Assembly (NCBI RefSeq): GCF_008085905.1
Contig: NZ_VSFF01000013.1
Location: 124,001-188,000 of the forward strand
Source of the DNA: Actinomadura syzygii
GTDB taxonomy: Bacteria; Actinomycetota; Actinomycetes; Streptosporangiales; Streptosporangiaceae
Length of the DNA: 64,000 nt
Direction: 5' to 3'
Part shown: one piece after another, positions 26,123-35,381 of the stretch
Position numbering within the stretch: position 1 is the first letter of the stretch
Layout of the letters: the number at the start of each line of letters is the position of its first letter
The notes under the pieces: model-generated
The model's database searches: none
The model's input: the letters and a program-made list of their open reading frames with translations, nothing else
What the model was told of the DNA's origin: nothing
Translations under genes and position numbers: made by a program

Positions 26123-27226
26123 ATGGAGATCGAGGAGGCCGTCCGGCGGATGGGGCTGGCCGACACCTACCGCGACCGCCACTGGAGCAAGGCGGTCAAG
26201 GTGACCGACCAGGTCGTCCAGAAGGCGGAGCCGCCGTGGCTCGAAGCGCTGCTCGAAGCGCTGCTGCGGGTGGAGTCGCCGACCTACCCGATGCGGTACG
26301 GCTTCCCGGTGGCGCTGCGGCGGCTCGCGGCCGCGCCGGGCGGTGCGGACCGGGTGCGGAGCGTCCGCCGGCTCGCCGCCGCCGGACTGGCGTGGGGCGA
26401 TGTCCGCTACGACCTTCGCGAGGTCGCGTGGTGGCTGGCGAGCGGCCAGCCCGCCGAGCACCTGCTCGCCGCGCTGGCGACCGCCGACCCGGCGGACGAG
26501 CTGGCCGCGTGCCTGCTCCAGGAGACCGCGCTGCGCCACGACGCGTCGGCGGCGGCCGATTTCGCCGAGCGGCTGCGCGCCGCCGGGCACCCGCTGGCCG
26601 GGCTGCCGCTGCGCGCCGCCCCGGCCGAGCGGGACCACCGGCTGCCCCGGCATCCGGGCACGGCGCGTCCTGTCTGGTCGAGGCCCGGTGCGGACGCGCC
26701 GCCCGCCGACGGCCCGGCCGATCCCGGGGTGACCGCCGTCGAGCTCGACTGGCCCGACGCCCGGCGGGCGCTCAGCGCCCACCGCGCCTGGGTGTCGGAC
26801 GACGGCGACGGCACCGAGGCGCGCCTGTTCCGCCTGGACGGCACGCTCGCGCCCGGCGACTTCGGCGGGTCCGTCCTGCGGGTGCTCGGCCTGGAGAGCG
26901 CGGGCGGCGCCTTCGCCGAGACGCGGCGGGTGACGACGCCCGACGTCCTATGGACGCTGTTCGGCGGCGCCGCGAGCGGCAGCGCGTACGGGCCCGGCCT
27001 GTGCGGCGCGTACGGGCGGCTCGCCTCCTGGGAGTCGCTCGCCGCCCTCGCCGGTCTGGAGCCGGACGACCAAGCGGCCGTCGAACGCGCCGCCGACCAG
27101 TGCGCCTGGGTCTTCTACACCTCGGACTGGCATCTCCAGGTGCATCCGTCCATGGACGTGGGCATCGCCGCCCTCCGCCCGGACGGCCGAACCGTCGCCG
27201 TCGTCGCCGCCACCGACAGCGACTGA
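26123..27226 (+). CDS. hypothetical protein (unrecognised, 367 aa)
   Basis: A soluble, Ala-rich 367-residue protein that I cannot assign. The N-terminal half (1-170) looks like alpha-helical repeats (WLEALLEALLRVESPTYPMR and similar). A Pro-rich linker covers ~175-205. The C-terminal half has LWTLFGGAASGSAYGPGLCGAYGRLASWESLAAL and ends with WVFYTSDWHLQVHPSMDVGIAALRPDG, suggesting a compact alpha/beta domain. It is 41 bp after the permease and convergent with the ABC permease gene (3-bp gap). It could be the operon's last gene or independent. Confidence 0.6.
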   Translation: MEIEEAVRRMGLADTYRDRHWSKAVKVTDQVVQKAEPPWLEALLEALLRVESPTYPMRYGFPVALRRLAAAPGGADRVRSVRRLAAAGLAWGDVRYDLREVAWWLASGQPAEHLLAALATADPADELAACLLQETALRHDASAAADFAERLRAAGHPLAGLPLRAAPAERDHRLPRHPGTARPVWSRPGADAPPADGPADPGVTAVELDWPDARRALSAHRAWVSDDGDGTEARLFRLDGTLAPGDFGGSVLRVLGLESAGGAFAETRRVTTPDVLWTLFGGAASGSAYGPGLCGAYGRLASWESLAALAGLEPDDQAAVERAADQCAWVFYTSDWHLQVHPSMDVGIAALRPDGRTVAVVAATDSD

Positions 27227-27229
27227 CCG

Positions 27230-29659
27230 CTAGTCGCGGGCACTGATCGTGTCGGCGGGACGCGCGGCCATGGCCGTCCAGGCGGGCAGGACCGTCGCGG
27301 CCCCGGCGAGGACGGCGCCCCAGGCGAGCACGCCCAGCAGGCCGAGCGGCGGGACGTGCGCTCCACCGCCGGTCATGCCCTTGCCGAACGCGGTGAGCGT
27401 CGCGAGGGCGATCGCGGCGCCGAGGACGCCCGCGACGGCGACGACGGCCAGGGTCTCCCAGCCGAGCATCCGCATGATCTGGCGGCGGGTCGTCCCGACG
27501 AGGCGCAGCAGCGCGAACTCGCGGGCGCGGCCCGCGGTGGCCATCGCGAGGGTGTTCACCACGGCGATCGCCGTGAACGCGAGGATCAGCGCCATCGCGA
27601 CCAGGTTGACCTCGGCGTTCGCGCTCGCACCGGCCTCGGCGAGGGCGGCGGCGTCCGTCCCGGGCAGGCCCGCGGGCGACGTGCCGGCGATCAGCAGGAG
27701 GCCGCGCGGGTCGTCCACATGGGCGGCGAGCAGGTCGCGGGAGACGGTGAGGTCGCCGAAGCCGAGGCCCCGCTCGTACACGGCGATCACCGTGGGCGCG
27801 ATCGGCGCGCCGTCGCCCAGGTCGAGGCGCAGCCGCTCGCCGGGCCGGACGCCGAGCCGGTCGGCGGCGGTCCGGCTCACGGCGATGGTAGACGGGTCCA
27901 GGCCCCGGAGGGAGCCTTCGCGGACGTCCAGGTCCATGGTCTGGTTCAGGCCCTCCGGCGTGACGCCCTGGATCGCGTAGTTCTCCAGGTCCACGCGGAC
28001 GGTGCCGTGCAGGACCTCGGTCACGGCGGTCACGCCGGGCGCGCGGCGGATCTGCTCGGCCGTCGCGTGCGGCACCTTCGGGCCGAGGACGTGCGCGGCG
28101 ATCGTGCCCTCGGTCGCCTGGCGCGTCGCGGCGTGGCCCATCGTCGTCTGCGCGAACAGGATCGTCGCGGTCAGCCCGGTCATCAGGGTGAGCGGCGTGA
28201 CGACCGACGCGACCCGCCGCGCGCCCGCGCCGAGGTTCGCCGCCGCGAGGTGCCCGCCGACCGGCGACAGCCGCAGCGGCACCGCCAGGACGGCGACGGC
28301 GGCGCGGACGACGGCGGGGCCGAGCAGCGCCACGGCGGCCGTCCAGACGATCGCGGTCAGCACCGTGACCGGACTCGACGCCGCCTCCGTGTGCAGCCCG
28401 GACAGCACGGCCGTCAGGACGGCGGCCCCGGCGGCGACCGCGAGCCCGGCGGCGATCCGGACGGCGCCGAGCCGCCCCCGGGCGGGCGCGGCGTCGCCGA
28501 GCGCCTCGACCGGACGGATCCGGGCCGTCCGCCGGGCCGTGATCCGGGCCGCGGCGAACGCGGCGGCGACGGCCGCGAGCGCGGCGGCGGCCGGCGGGAA
28601 CGGGCCGACGACCAGGTCCAGGTTCGGCGGCAGCGCGCCGAGCCCGCGGAACCGGTCGCGCAGCAGGACCGCGAGCGGCAGCCCGGCCGCCGCCCCGAGC
28701 GGTCCCGCGAGGAGCCCGACCAGCAGCGCCTCCCGGCCGATCATCCGGCGGACCTGGCGCGGCGTCGCGGCGACGGCGCGCAGCAGCGCGAGCTCCCGGT
28801 CGCGCTGCTGGACCGACAGGGCGAACGTCCCGGCCACGACGAGGATCGCGACGAGCAGGGCCGTCCCGCCGAGGGCGCCGCCCAGGCTGATCAGCTTGAT
28901 CCGGGACTTCTCCGCGCCGAGGAACTCCGCCCTGCCCCGGTCGGCGCCGGTGTGGACGGTCGCCCCGGTGCTGCGCACGGCGTCCTCGACCGCCTGCCGC
29001 GGGCCGTGCGCGCCGATCGCGGTGATCTTGCCGTCCCGTCCGGACAGGCGGCGGGCCCGCGCGGTGGAGAAGAAGACGGCGGTCTGGTGGTCGAGGGCCT
29101 GCGCGGTGACGCCGACGACGCGGTAGCGCCCCGGAACCACCGACGAGACCTCCACGGTCGCGCCCGGCCGCAACCCCTCGGCGCGGGCCGTCGCGGCATC
29201 GATGACGATCTCGTCGTCCGCGCTCGGGGCGCGTCCGTCCCGGATGGTGAACGGGGTGAGCGCGGCGGACTCCCACCCGTGGCCCCACGATTCGCGGTCA
29301 CCGCCGGTGGAGCCGCCGATCTCGGCCGGGAAGGTCACTTCGGTGACCACACCGCGCACGCCGTCCGCGTTCCGGACCTTGTCCGCGACGGACTCCGGCA
29401 GCCAGGCGCGTTCCGCGATGCCCTTCGCCTTGTGCTTCACCTTGCCCTTCTTCTTGACGAACGTCTTGTGGACGAACTGGTCCCCCGTGACGACGACCGG
29501 CGATCCCGCGTACCTTTCGGGCGCGACCGAGCCGCGCAGTCCCGTGTCGAGCAGGACACCGCACGCGCACACCAGAGCGGCGGCGCACAGAAGCGCGACG
29601 AACGCACCGGCGAATCCCGCCTTGCGGTGCCGCAGCGTGCTGAGAACGAGCCACATCAT
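27230..29659 (-). CDS. FtsX/MacB-type ABC transporter permease
   Basis: An 809-residue permease with two FtsX domains. A first TM helix (~13-35) precedes a large extracellular region (~40-255) containing a basic KKKGKVKHKAKG segment; then TM clusters occur near 260-285, 310-340, 355-385, and 400-470, a second extracellular part, and three final TM helices (~680-800) with the RLVGTTRRQIMRMLGWE coupling block. Start ATG 29659 forms TGATG with the stop of the ATPase gene; GTG 29668 is an alternative. It works with the ATPase as an exporter or lipid/antimicrobial-peptide resistance system. Confidence 0.9.
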   Translation of the reverse strand: MMWLVLSTLRHRKAGFAGAFVALLCAAALVCACGVLLDTGLRGSVAPERYAGSPVVVTGDQFVHKTFVKKKGKVKHKAKGIAERAWLPESVADKVRNADGVRGVVTEVTFPAEIGGSTGGDRESWGHGWESAALTPFTIRDGRAPSADDEIVIDAATARAEGLRPGATVEVSSVVPGRYRVVGVTAQALDHQTAVFFSTARARRLSGRDGKITAIGAHGPRQAVEDAVRSTGATVHTGADRGRAEFLGAEKSRIKLISLGGALGGTALLVAILVVAGTFALSVQQRDRELALLRAVAATPRQVRRMIGREALLVGLLAGPLGAAAGLPLAVLLRDRFRGLGALPPNLDLVVGPFPPAAAALAAVAAAFAAARITARRTARIRPVEALGDAAPARGRLGAVRIAAGLAVAAGAAVLTAVLSGLHTEAASSPVTVLTAIVWTAAVALLGPAVVRAAVAVLAVPLRLSPVGGHLAAANLGAGARRVASVVTPLTLMTGLTATILFAQTTMGHAATRQATEGTIAAHVLGPKVPHATAEQIRRAPGVTAVTEVLHGTVRVDLENYAIQGVTPEGLNQTMDLDVREGSLRGLDPSTIAVSRTAADRLGVRPGERLRLDLGDGAPIAPTVIAVYERGLGFGDLTVSRDLLAAHVDDPRGLLLIAGTSPAGLPGTDAAALAEAGASANAEVNLVAMALILAFTAIAVVNTLAMATAGRAREFALLRLVGTTRRQIMRMLGWETLAVVAVAGVLGAAIALATLTAFGKGMTGGGAHVPPLGLLGVLAWGAVLAGAATVLPAWTAMAARPADTISARD

Positions 29660-30450
29660 CACTTCCACGCCCCCAGCCGGGTCATGCGGGCCGCGACCCG
29701 GTCGCTGGACGGGGCGTCCATCGAGTCGACGATCCGCCCGTCGGCCAGGAACAGCACCGTGTCGGCGTAGGAGGCGGCGACCGGGTCGTGCGTGACCATC
29801 ACGACCGTCTGGCCCATGTCGTCGACCGTCTCCCGCAGCAGCGTGAGGACGTCGCGCGCCGTCATCGTGTCGAGGGCGCCGGTCGGCTCGTCCCCGAAAA
29901 CGACCTCCGGCCGCGTCACCAGCGCGCGGGCGATCGCGACGCGCTGCTGCTGCCCGCCGGAGAGCTGCGCCGGACGGTGCCCGGCCCGCTCGCCCAGCCC
30001 GACCCGGGCGACCACCTCGGCCAGCCAGTCCGCGTCGACCCGCGTCCGCGAAAGGCGCAGCGGCAGCGTGATGTTCTGCTCCACCGTCAGCGACGACACC
30101 AGGTTGAACGCCTGGAACACGAACCCGACGCGCTTCCTGCGCAGTTCCGTCAGCCTCGTCTCGTCCATCCCGGACAGGTCGGTGTCGCCCAGCCGGACGG
30201 TCCCCGACGTCGGCGTGTCCAGACCGGCCGCGCAGTGCAGGAACGTGCTCTTCCCCGACCCGGACGGCCCCATGACGGCGGTGAACCGTCCGCGCGGCAC
30301 AGACGCCGTCACCTCCCGCAGCGCCGCGACCGCGCCCCGGCCCCGCCCGTAGACCTTGCTGACCGCCTCCAGCCGCACCGCGGCCGCCGTGCGCGTCCCC
30401 TCGATGACCCTCTCGTTCATGCCCTCAAGTCTTCTGACCTGGGCGTTCAT
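29659..30450 (-). CDS. ABC transporter ATP-binding protein (MacB/LolD type)
   Basis: A 263-residue ATPase. Walker A GPSGSGKST, Q-loop FVFQAFNL, signature LSGGQQQR, Walker B VVFGDEPTGALD and H-loop VTHD are all intact. The ELRRKRVGFVFQAFNLVSSLTVEQN segment marks the MacB/LolD/BceA group that pairs with FtsX-type permeases. Starts at 30450 or 30420 are possible; 30420 has GAGGG but almost no spacing. Transcribed first, overlapping the permease gene. It is divergent from a NarL-family response regulator, a typical arrangement for envelope-stress-induced exporters. Confidence 0.92.
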   Translation of the reverse strand: MNAQVRRLEGMNERVIEGTRTAAAVRLEAVSKVYGRGRGAVAALREVTASVPRGRFTAVMGPSGSGKSTFLHCAAGLDTPTSGTVRLGDTDLSGMDETRLTELRRKRVGFVFQAFNLVSSLTVEQNITLPLRLSRTRVDADWLAEVVARVGLGERAGHRPAQLSGGQQQRVAIARALVTRPEVVFGDEPTGALDTMTARDVLTLLRETVDDMGQTVVMVTHDPVAASYADTVLFLADGRIVDSMDAPSSDRVAARMTRLGAWK

Positions 30451-30542
30451 GGGCCAGAGATGTGATCACCGGGCACCCGTGACCTCGTCATGGGTCGGGC
30501 CATGACGGCGTCGCTGGTACACCTGCTGGTAGACAGGGACGT

Positions 30543-31148
30543 GTGATCAAGGTGCTCCTCGCGGACGATCACCACGTCGTCCGCAGCGCCCTCGCCGGAC
30601 TGCTCGGCCTCGAACCCGACCTGACCGTGGTGGCCGAGGTCGACCGCGGCGACGAGGTGCTGGCCGCGGCGCGCTCGGCCCGGCCGGACGTCGCCGTCCT
30701 CGACGTCGACATGCCCGGCCTCGACGGCCTCGCGGCGGCCGCCGCGCTGCGCGCCGAGCTGCCGGAGGTGGCGACGCTCGTCCTCACCGGGCACGGCAAG
30801 CCGGGGCATCTGCGCCGCGCCCTGACCGCCGGGGTCCGCGGCTTCCTGCTGAAGACCGCGCCGCCGGAGGAGCTCGCCGCCGGGATCCGCGCGGTCGCCG
30901 CCGGCGGCCGCGTCCTCGACCCGCGGCTCGCCCTCACCGCCTGGGACAGCGCCGACAACCCGCTCACCCCGCGCGAGACCGACGTGCTGCGGCTCGCCGC
31001 CGAGGGGGCCGAGGCCACGGAGATCGCCGCGCGCCTGCACCTGTCCGCCGGGACGGTCCGCAACCACCTGACCGCCGTCGTCGCCAAGCTCAACGCCCGG
31101 AACCGCACCGACGCCGCGCGCATCGCCGGTGAGGCGGGCTGGCTCTAG
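30543..31148 (+). CDS. NarL/FixJ-family response regulator
   Basis: A 201-residue two-component regulator starting at GTG 30543. The receiver domain (1-120) has the acidic pair DDHH at residues 8-9, the phospho-acceptor Asp in VAVLDVDMPGLDG (~53), and the conserved Lys in LLKTAPPEE. The LuxR-type HTH (~140-195) reads LTPRETDVLRLAAEGAEATEIAARLHLSAGTVRNHL. TAGACA at 30530-30535 ends seven bases before the GTG, so a leaderless transcript is possible. It is convergent with its histidine kinase; the two stop codons overlap within CTAG (31145-31148). Likely target: the divergent ABC exporter. Confidence 0.92.
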   Translation: MIKVLLADDHHVVRSALAGLLGLEPDLTVVAEVDRGDEVLAAARSARPDVAVLDVDMPGLDGLAAAAALRAELPEVATLVLTGHGKPGHLRRALTAGVRGFLLKTAPPEELAAGIRAVAAGGRVLDPRLALTAWDSADNPLTPRETDVLRLAAEGAEATEIAARLHLSAGTVRNHLTAVVAKLNARNRTDAARIAGEAGWL

Positions 31149-33349
31149 CCGATCGCGCGTTCCTTCGGACGGTCGCCCGTCCGCCGGCCGATCCTCGCCT
31201 CCAGGCGGAAGCGGCCCGTGCCGTCGGCGCGCGCGCTGAGCGTCCCGCCGTGCGCGGCGAGCCGCGTGGTCAGGTTCCCGATGCCCGATCCGGGCGGCGT
31301 GCGGGGCGCGTCCGGGTCGACGCCGTCGTTCTCCACGACCAGCCGTACGGCGTCGCCGTCCCGTTCCGTCCGGATGGCGCAGCGCGTGGCGGCGCTGTGC
31401 CGGAGCACGTTCGTCACGGCCTCGCGCAGGACGGCGCCGAGCACCGCCGACACGTCGCCGTCCACCCGGCCGTCCAGCGGGGCGTGGTCCGCGTCGGTCT
31501 CGACGCCCGCGGCCGTGAGCACGGACCGGGCGGACGCTACCTCGCCGTCCAGCGAGAGGCCGGCTTCGCCGCCGGTCGCGGCGCGGAGGTCTCCGCGGGC
31601 CCGCTCCGCCATCTCGACGACCTCGGCCAGTTCCCGGCGGGCGCGCTCCGGGTCGGCGTCCGCCAGCCGCCGCGCCAGCTCGCATTTCAGGAGGATCGCC
31701 GCCAGGCTGTGGCCGAGCAGGTCGTGCAGGTCCCGGGCCGCCCGCAGCCGCTCCTGGACGGTCGCGGCCCGCGCCAGCTCCGCGCCCGCGATCTGCAGAT
31801 CGCGCACCAGCCTCGCCAGCCGGACGAACCCGTACACGACGAGGCCCGTCACCAGCGTGCTCACCGTGAAGTTGACGGTCGCCGCCGTCCCGAGGCCGAG
31901 CGCAGCCGCACCCGCCCCGACCCCGGCCATCGTCGCCGCCACGAGCGGGACGGCGGCCCGCGCCGGGAGCCCGACCAGGAACGTCCCCGCGAGGACGCCC
32001 GCGAGGCCCAGCCACGCCTCTCCGAACACCGGGACCGGCGCGACGCTGAGCACGGTCAGGACCAGCGGCCACCACCGGGGGCGGCCGGTGCCCGTCCAGA
32101 CGAGTTGCGCCACCGCGACCAGCGCCAGGACGACCGCCGCCACGGCCCAGCGCGGCCCCCACGGGACGAGCAGCAGGCCCTTCACGCAGAACCCGGCCAG
32201 CACGGTCGCGAGCAGGGTCAGCGACAGCCGGTACGCCGCCTTGTCGGGGACGCTCACCGCGCGGTCCCCGGCGTCCACGACGGCCTCCACCGCGAACCGG
32301 CCGTCGCCGCCGAACCCGGCGGAGAACGCGCCGCCCGCGGCGCGGACCCGCGCCGCGGCCTCCGCCAGCCCGTCCGCGCCGCGTTCCGCCGTGCGGACGC
32401 CGTCGTTGACGACGCGCAGCACGACGGCCCCGCCGCGCTCGGACGTCTCGACCAGGCAGGACCGCGCCGTGCCAGCCCGGACCACGTCCGTGACGGCCTC
32501 CCGCAGCACCATCGCCAGCAGCGCCCCGGCCGGGCCGAGCGGTTCGCGGTGCCCGGTCCGCACCTCGGCGCGGACGTCCGCCGCCTCCAGCAGGGCCCGC
32601 GCCGCCGTCGCCTCGGGCGCCAGCGACATGCTCCGGAAGTCGGCGGCCGCGGCGCGGGCGTCGTTCAGCGACCGCCGCGCGACCGCCAGCACGTCCCCGA
32701 TCGCCCCGGGTCGGATCGCCTCGGATCGGATGGCCTCGGGTCGCCCGGCCGCGCGCCGGGTGCCGTCGGAGACGGCGCGGAGCCCTGCGCCGAGGCCCCG
32801 GTTCAGCTCCGCCGCGATCCGCAGCCGTTCCCGGCCGACCGCCGCCATGGTGAGCGGCAGCCGCGCCGCCGCCGCGTCGTCCGCGCGGTCGGCCAGCCGG
32901 ACGAGCCCGTACAGCACCAGCGCGGCCAGCAGGCACGTGATCGTGACGTCGACGCTCGCGCCGCCCCGCAGGACGTCGACGAGCGTCGCGCTGCCGACGA
33001 CCCCGGCCGCCAGGGGCCACGCGGCCTTGGGCCGCGGGACGCCCGCCGCCAGCAGCGACCCGGCGACGAACGCGAGGATCACGGCCGACGTCCCGAACGC
33101 GAGGACGACGGTGTACGCGGCCAGGGCCTGTGCGGGGACGACCCACCCCCGCCGCCACCGCGCGAGCCGCGGCATGACCCAGACGAGGTGCAGCACGAGG
33201 ACCGACGCGACCAGGGCTACCGCCGTGCCGATCCGCACGGCTCCGTCGGTCCGCGCCGGGGCCGCCAGCGCGTACACCCCGGCGAGCGCCGCCGGCACGA
33301 CGCCGACGACGACCCGCGCGATCCGCGGATCCGGCCCCGCCTCAGCCAA
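31145..33349 (-). CDS. tandem-duplicated DesK/NarX-type histidine kinase with degenerate first half
   Basis: A 734-residue membrane kinase, about twice the usual length, from TTG 33349 (GGGGAG upstream). Two similar halves each have a TM block, a dimerisation helix and a HATPase region. Second half: five or six TM helices (~375-510), phosphoacceptor H542 in RAARDLHDLLGHSL, N-box LREAVTNVLRHS, G-box GSGIGNLTTRL: complete. First half: TM helices (~12-155), then RIAAELNRGLGAGL, where the His is Asn183; the N-box reads LREAVTDVVRAG and the GxGxxNL box is lost (GADGLAEAAARV). So the first half cannot autophosphorylate and probably senses or scaffolds. Convergent partner of the response regulator. 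Confidence 0.9.
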   Translation of the reverse strand: MAEAGPDPRIARVVVGVVPAALAGVYALAAPARTDGAVRIGTAVALVASVLVLHLVWVMPRLARWRRGWVVPAQALAAYTVVLAFGTSAVILAFVAGSLLAAGVPRPKAAWPLAAGVVGSATLVDVLRGGASVDVTITCLLAALVLYGLVRLADRADDAAAARLPLTMAAVGRERLRIAAELNRGLGAGLRAVSDGTRRAAGRPEAIRSEAIRPGAIGDVLAVARRSLNDARAAAADFRSMSLAPEATAARALLEAADVRAEVRTGHREPLGPAGALLAMVLREAVTDVVRAGTARSCLVETSERGGAVVLRVVNDGVRTAERGADGLAEAAARVRAAGGAFSAGFGGDGRFAVEAVVDAGDRAVSVPDKAAYRLSLTLLATVLAGFCVKGLLLVPWGPRWAVAAVVLALVAVAQLVWTGTGRPRWWPLVLTVLSVAPVPVFGEAWLGLAGVLAGTFLVGLPARAAVPLVAATMAGVGAGAAALGLGTAATVNFTVSTLVTGLVVYGFVRLARLVRDLQIAGAELARAATVQERLRAARDLHDLLGHSLAAILLKCELARRLADADPERARRELAEVVEMAERARGDLRAATGGEAGLSLDGEVASARSVLTAAGVETDADHAPLDGRVDGDVSAVLGAVLREAVTNVLRHSAATRCAIRTERDGDAVRLVVENDGVDPDAPRTPPGSGIGNLTTRLAAHGGTLSARADGTGRFRLEARIGRRTGDRPKERAIG

Positions 33350-33474
33350 GAACTTCGCTCCCCGTTAGAAGACGATCATTTTACCCGGGCGGTGGAGCGG
33401 CAGCGCGGGACGGGGCGCGGGCGGCGGCCGATCGTGTAATGCAACGGCGCCTTGATCGGAAATTTATTTTGCTC

Positions 33475-33526
33475 TGATATGATGGAGAAAATGGCATATA
33501 TGCTCCCCCTTCGACGAAAGGGGAGC
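33475..33526 (+). promoter_or_regulatory. extended -10 promoter and hairpin masking the ribosome site
   Basis: An A/T-rich island holds TGATATGAT (33475-33483), an extended -10 element, with TTGATC at 33452 as a possible weak -35. Downstream, GCTCCCC (33502-33508) pairs with GGGGAGC (33520-33526), whose GGGGAG is the ribosome site of the methyltransferase gene starting at 33533. The hairpin could limit translation until opened. Confidence 0.5.
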
Positions 33527-33532
33527 GGTTAC

Positions 33533-34369
33533 ATGGATGCGGGAAAGCCCAGCGCGACGGCGTTCTCTTCGGCGGCGGCGCGGGCCGCCCACCTGGTGGC
33601 CGACGACGAGCCGCGGATCTTCGCCGACACCGTGGCCGCACGGCTGCTCGGCGGCCGCGCGGACGAGATGATCGGCTACCACCGCGCGCAGGGCGCTCAT
33701 ATCATCCTCGCCGGGACGCGGGCCATCACGACCGTGCGGAGTCGGTATACCGAGGAACGGCTCGGCGGGCACACGCAGTACGTCATTCTCGGCGCGGGTC
33801 TCGACACCTACGGCTATCGCGGCGACGCCGGAGTCAAGGTGTTCGAGGTCGACTGTCCGGCGACGCAGGAATGGAAGAAGAGCCTGCTCGAATCGGCCGG
33901 AATTCCGGTGCCCGCGTCCGTCGCGTTCGTCCCGGTCGACTTCGAGTCGGACGATCTCGTCGCCCGACTCGAAGCCGCCGGACTCGACGCCGAGCGACCC
34001 GCGCTGGTGAGCTGGCTCGGCGTCAGCTTCTACCTCACCCGCGAAGCCGTCGCGGCGACCCTCGCCCGCGTCGGCCGGCTCGCGCCCGGGACCGAACTCG
34101 TCATGGACTACGCGCTCCCGGCCGGACTGCGGGACGCCGAAGGCGACGCCTACGGCGAAACAGCCGAACGGGTCGTCGCGGAATCCGGCGAGCCCTACCG
34201 GACCGCGTTCGCCCCCGGCGACATCGACGCCCTCCTCAAAGGACACGGGGCCGATGTCGCCGAGAACGTCCGCCTTGCCGACGCCGTTCCGCCGGAACTG
34301 TGGAGGCGCACCGATTCACTGCGCCCGTTCGACTACTTCCGGCTGGTCAGAGCGGTCGTAACCGGCTGA
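33533..34369 (+). CDS. class I SAM methyltransferase, LCM (PF04072)-type
   Basis: A 278-residue protein of the leucine carboxyl methyltransferase-like family common in actinobacteria. ATG 33533 follows AAAGGGGAGCGG; an upstream frame from 33452 lacks a site. Family blocks: TAFSSAAARAAHLVADDEPRIF, ITTVRSRYTEERL, the SAM motif YVILGAGLDTYGYR, the strand-two VFEVDCPATQEWKK and WLGVSFYLTREAVAATL. Such enzymes O-methylate small-molecule or polyketide carboxyl/hydroxyl groups; no biosynthetic cluster is adjacent, so the substrate is open. Monocistronic, with a structured leader. Confidence 0.85.
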   Translation: MDAGKPSATAFSSAAARAAHLVADDEPRIFADTVAARLLGGRADEMIGYHRAQGAHIILAGTRAITTVRSRYTEERLGGHTQYVILGAGLDTYGYRGDAGVKVFEVDCPATQEWKKSLLESAGIPVPASVAFVPVDFESDDLVARLEAAGLDAERPALVSWLGVSFYLTREAVAATLARVGRLAPGTELVMDYALPAGLRDAEGDAYGETAERVVAESGEPYRTAFAPGDIDALLKGHGADVAENVRLADAVPPELWRRTDSLRPFDYFRLVRAVVTG

Positions 34370-34375
34370 CCCGGC

Positions 34376-35371
34376 TCAGTGGGCCTCTTCGTACTCGCGC
34401 TCCTCCTCGTCCAGGGCCTCCTCGTGCGTCCGGACGACCTCGCTGTCGTGGATCTCGCCGCGCCAGCCCTCGACGTCGTCGGGGTGCGTGAGCGACTGGG
34501 TCATCACATACCGGCGGAAGTGCTTCAGCTCCAGCCGGACGCGGCGGCCCTGCGCGCGCCAGAGGTTGCCGGTCCGCTCGAACAGCCCCTGCGGGTGGTA
34601 TTCGAGGACGAGCAGGACGCGCGTCAGGTTCGCCGACAGCTTGTGGAAGCTGACGGTCCCGTCGACGTGGCCCTTCGGGCCCTTCGAGCGCCAGACGATG
34701 TGCTCGTCCGGGACCTGCTCGACGATGGTCGACTCCCACGTCCGGCTGGACCAGAAGACCTTCGCCTTCCAGTGCAGCTTCGTCTCGTCGGCCTGGTCGA
34801 CGCTGACGACCTTCTTCATGAAGGCCGGGAAGTCCTGCAGCTGCGTCCACTGGTCGTAGACGAGGCGACGGGGCGCACCGATGTCGATCTGCTCGACGAT
34901 GTTGGTGACCTTCACCTTCTTGCCGCCCTTGCCACCGCCCTTGCCCTTGCCCTTGTCGCCGACGCCGGGCAGGGCGGACGGCAGGGAGTCGGGCAGGGCG
35001 TCGCTCGCGGTGTCCTTGAGCCGTCCGAGCAGGCCGGAGCCGTTGTGCTCGGCGTTCCCGCCCGACTTGCCGCCGGACTTGCCGTTCGACTTCGCGTCCG
35101 ACTTGCCGGACTTGGACTTGCCGGACGTGTCGTCCTGCTCCGCGGACGAGTCGCGCCGCCCGCTGATCGCCTTGGTCGCGGCGACCGCCGCGCTGGCGCC
35201 GAGCAGGACGCCTCCGGCCGTCCCGGCGGCCCGTCCCCCGCCGGGCACATTCTTCGTGATCCGGCTGAGGCCGCTGCTGCGGCGGCGGCCCGGCAGCCGT
35301 CCCGCGACGCTCCCGATGTTGTTTCCGATGTTGCCGACGGGCAGTCGGCCCGTCCGACTTCCGCGTTTCAT
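34376..35371 (-). CDS. SRPBCC-family protein with Gly/Lys/Ser-rich N-terminal region (paralogue A)
   Basis: A 331-residue protein. Residues 1-75 carry a basic stretch and a short Ala-rich hydrophobic segment (GVLLGASAAVAATKA); ~75-150 are low-complexity (SGKSKSGKSDAKSNGKSGGK and GKGKGGGKGGKK). The C-terminal ~180 residues form a START/SRPBCC (polyketide cyclase/dehydrase-like) domain beginning KVTNIVEQIDIGAPRRLVYD and ending in an acidic tail. The ATG has GAGGAGCG upstream. It is ten bases after the related gene upstream. The SRPBCC fold binds hydrophobic ligands; related proteins occur in actinobacterial stress and gas-vesicle loci. No ligand can be named. Confidence 0.8.
   Translation of the reverse strand: MKRGSRTGRLPVGNIGNNIGSVAGRLPGRRRSSGLSRITKNVPGGGRAAGTAGGVLLGASAAVAATKAISGRRDSSAEQDDTSGKSKSGKSDAKSNGKSGGKSGGNAEHNGSGLLGRLKDTASDALPDSLPSALPGVGDKGKGKGGGKGGKKVKVTNIVEQIDIGAPRRLVYDQWTQLQDFPAFMKKVVSVDQADETKLHWKAKVFWSSRTWESTIVEQVPDEHIVWRSKGPKGHVDGTVSFHKLSANLTRVLLVLEYHPQGLFERTGNLWRAQGRRVRLELKHFRRYVMTQSLTHPDDVEGWRGEIHDSEVVRTHEEALDEEEREYEEAH
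34436..34910. repeat. 475-bp diverged direct repeat, copy A (SRPBCC domain)
   Basis: Aligns without gaps to 35400-35874 at a constant offset of 964 bases. It includes an identical 53-base run (34536-34588 versus 35500-35552) and several runs of about 40 bases. It covers the SRPBCC domain only; the flanking N-terminal coding parts are unrelated. Confidence 0.85.
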
Positions 35372-35381
35372 TCTTCGCTCC

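Noticed and set aside
32700..32752. Short direct repeats as a possible attachment site
   Set aside because: They are in-frame repeats encoding EAIR-like residues in the degenerate kinase half, with no integrase or tRNA nearby.
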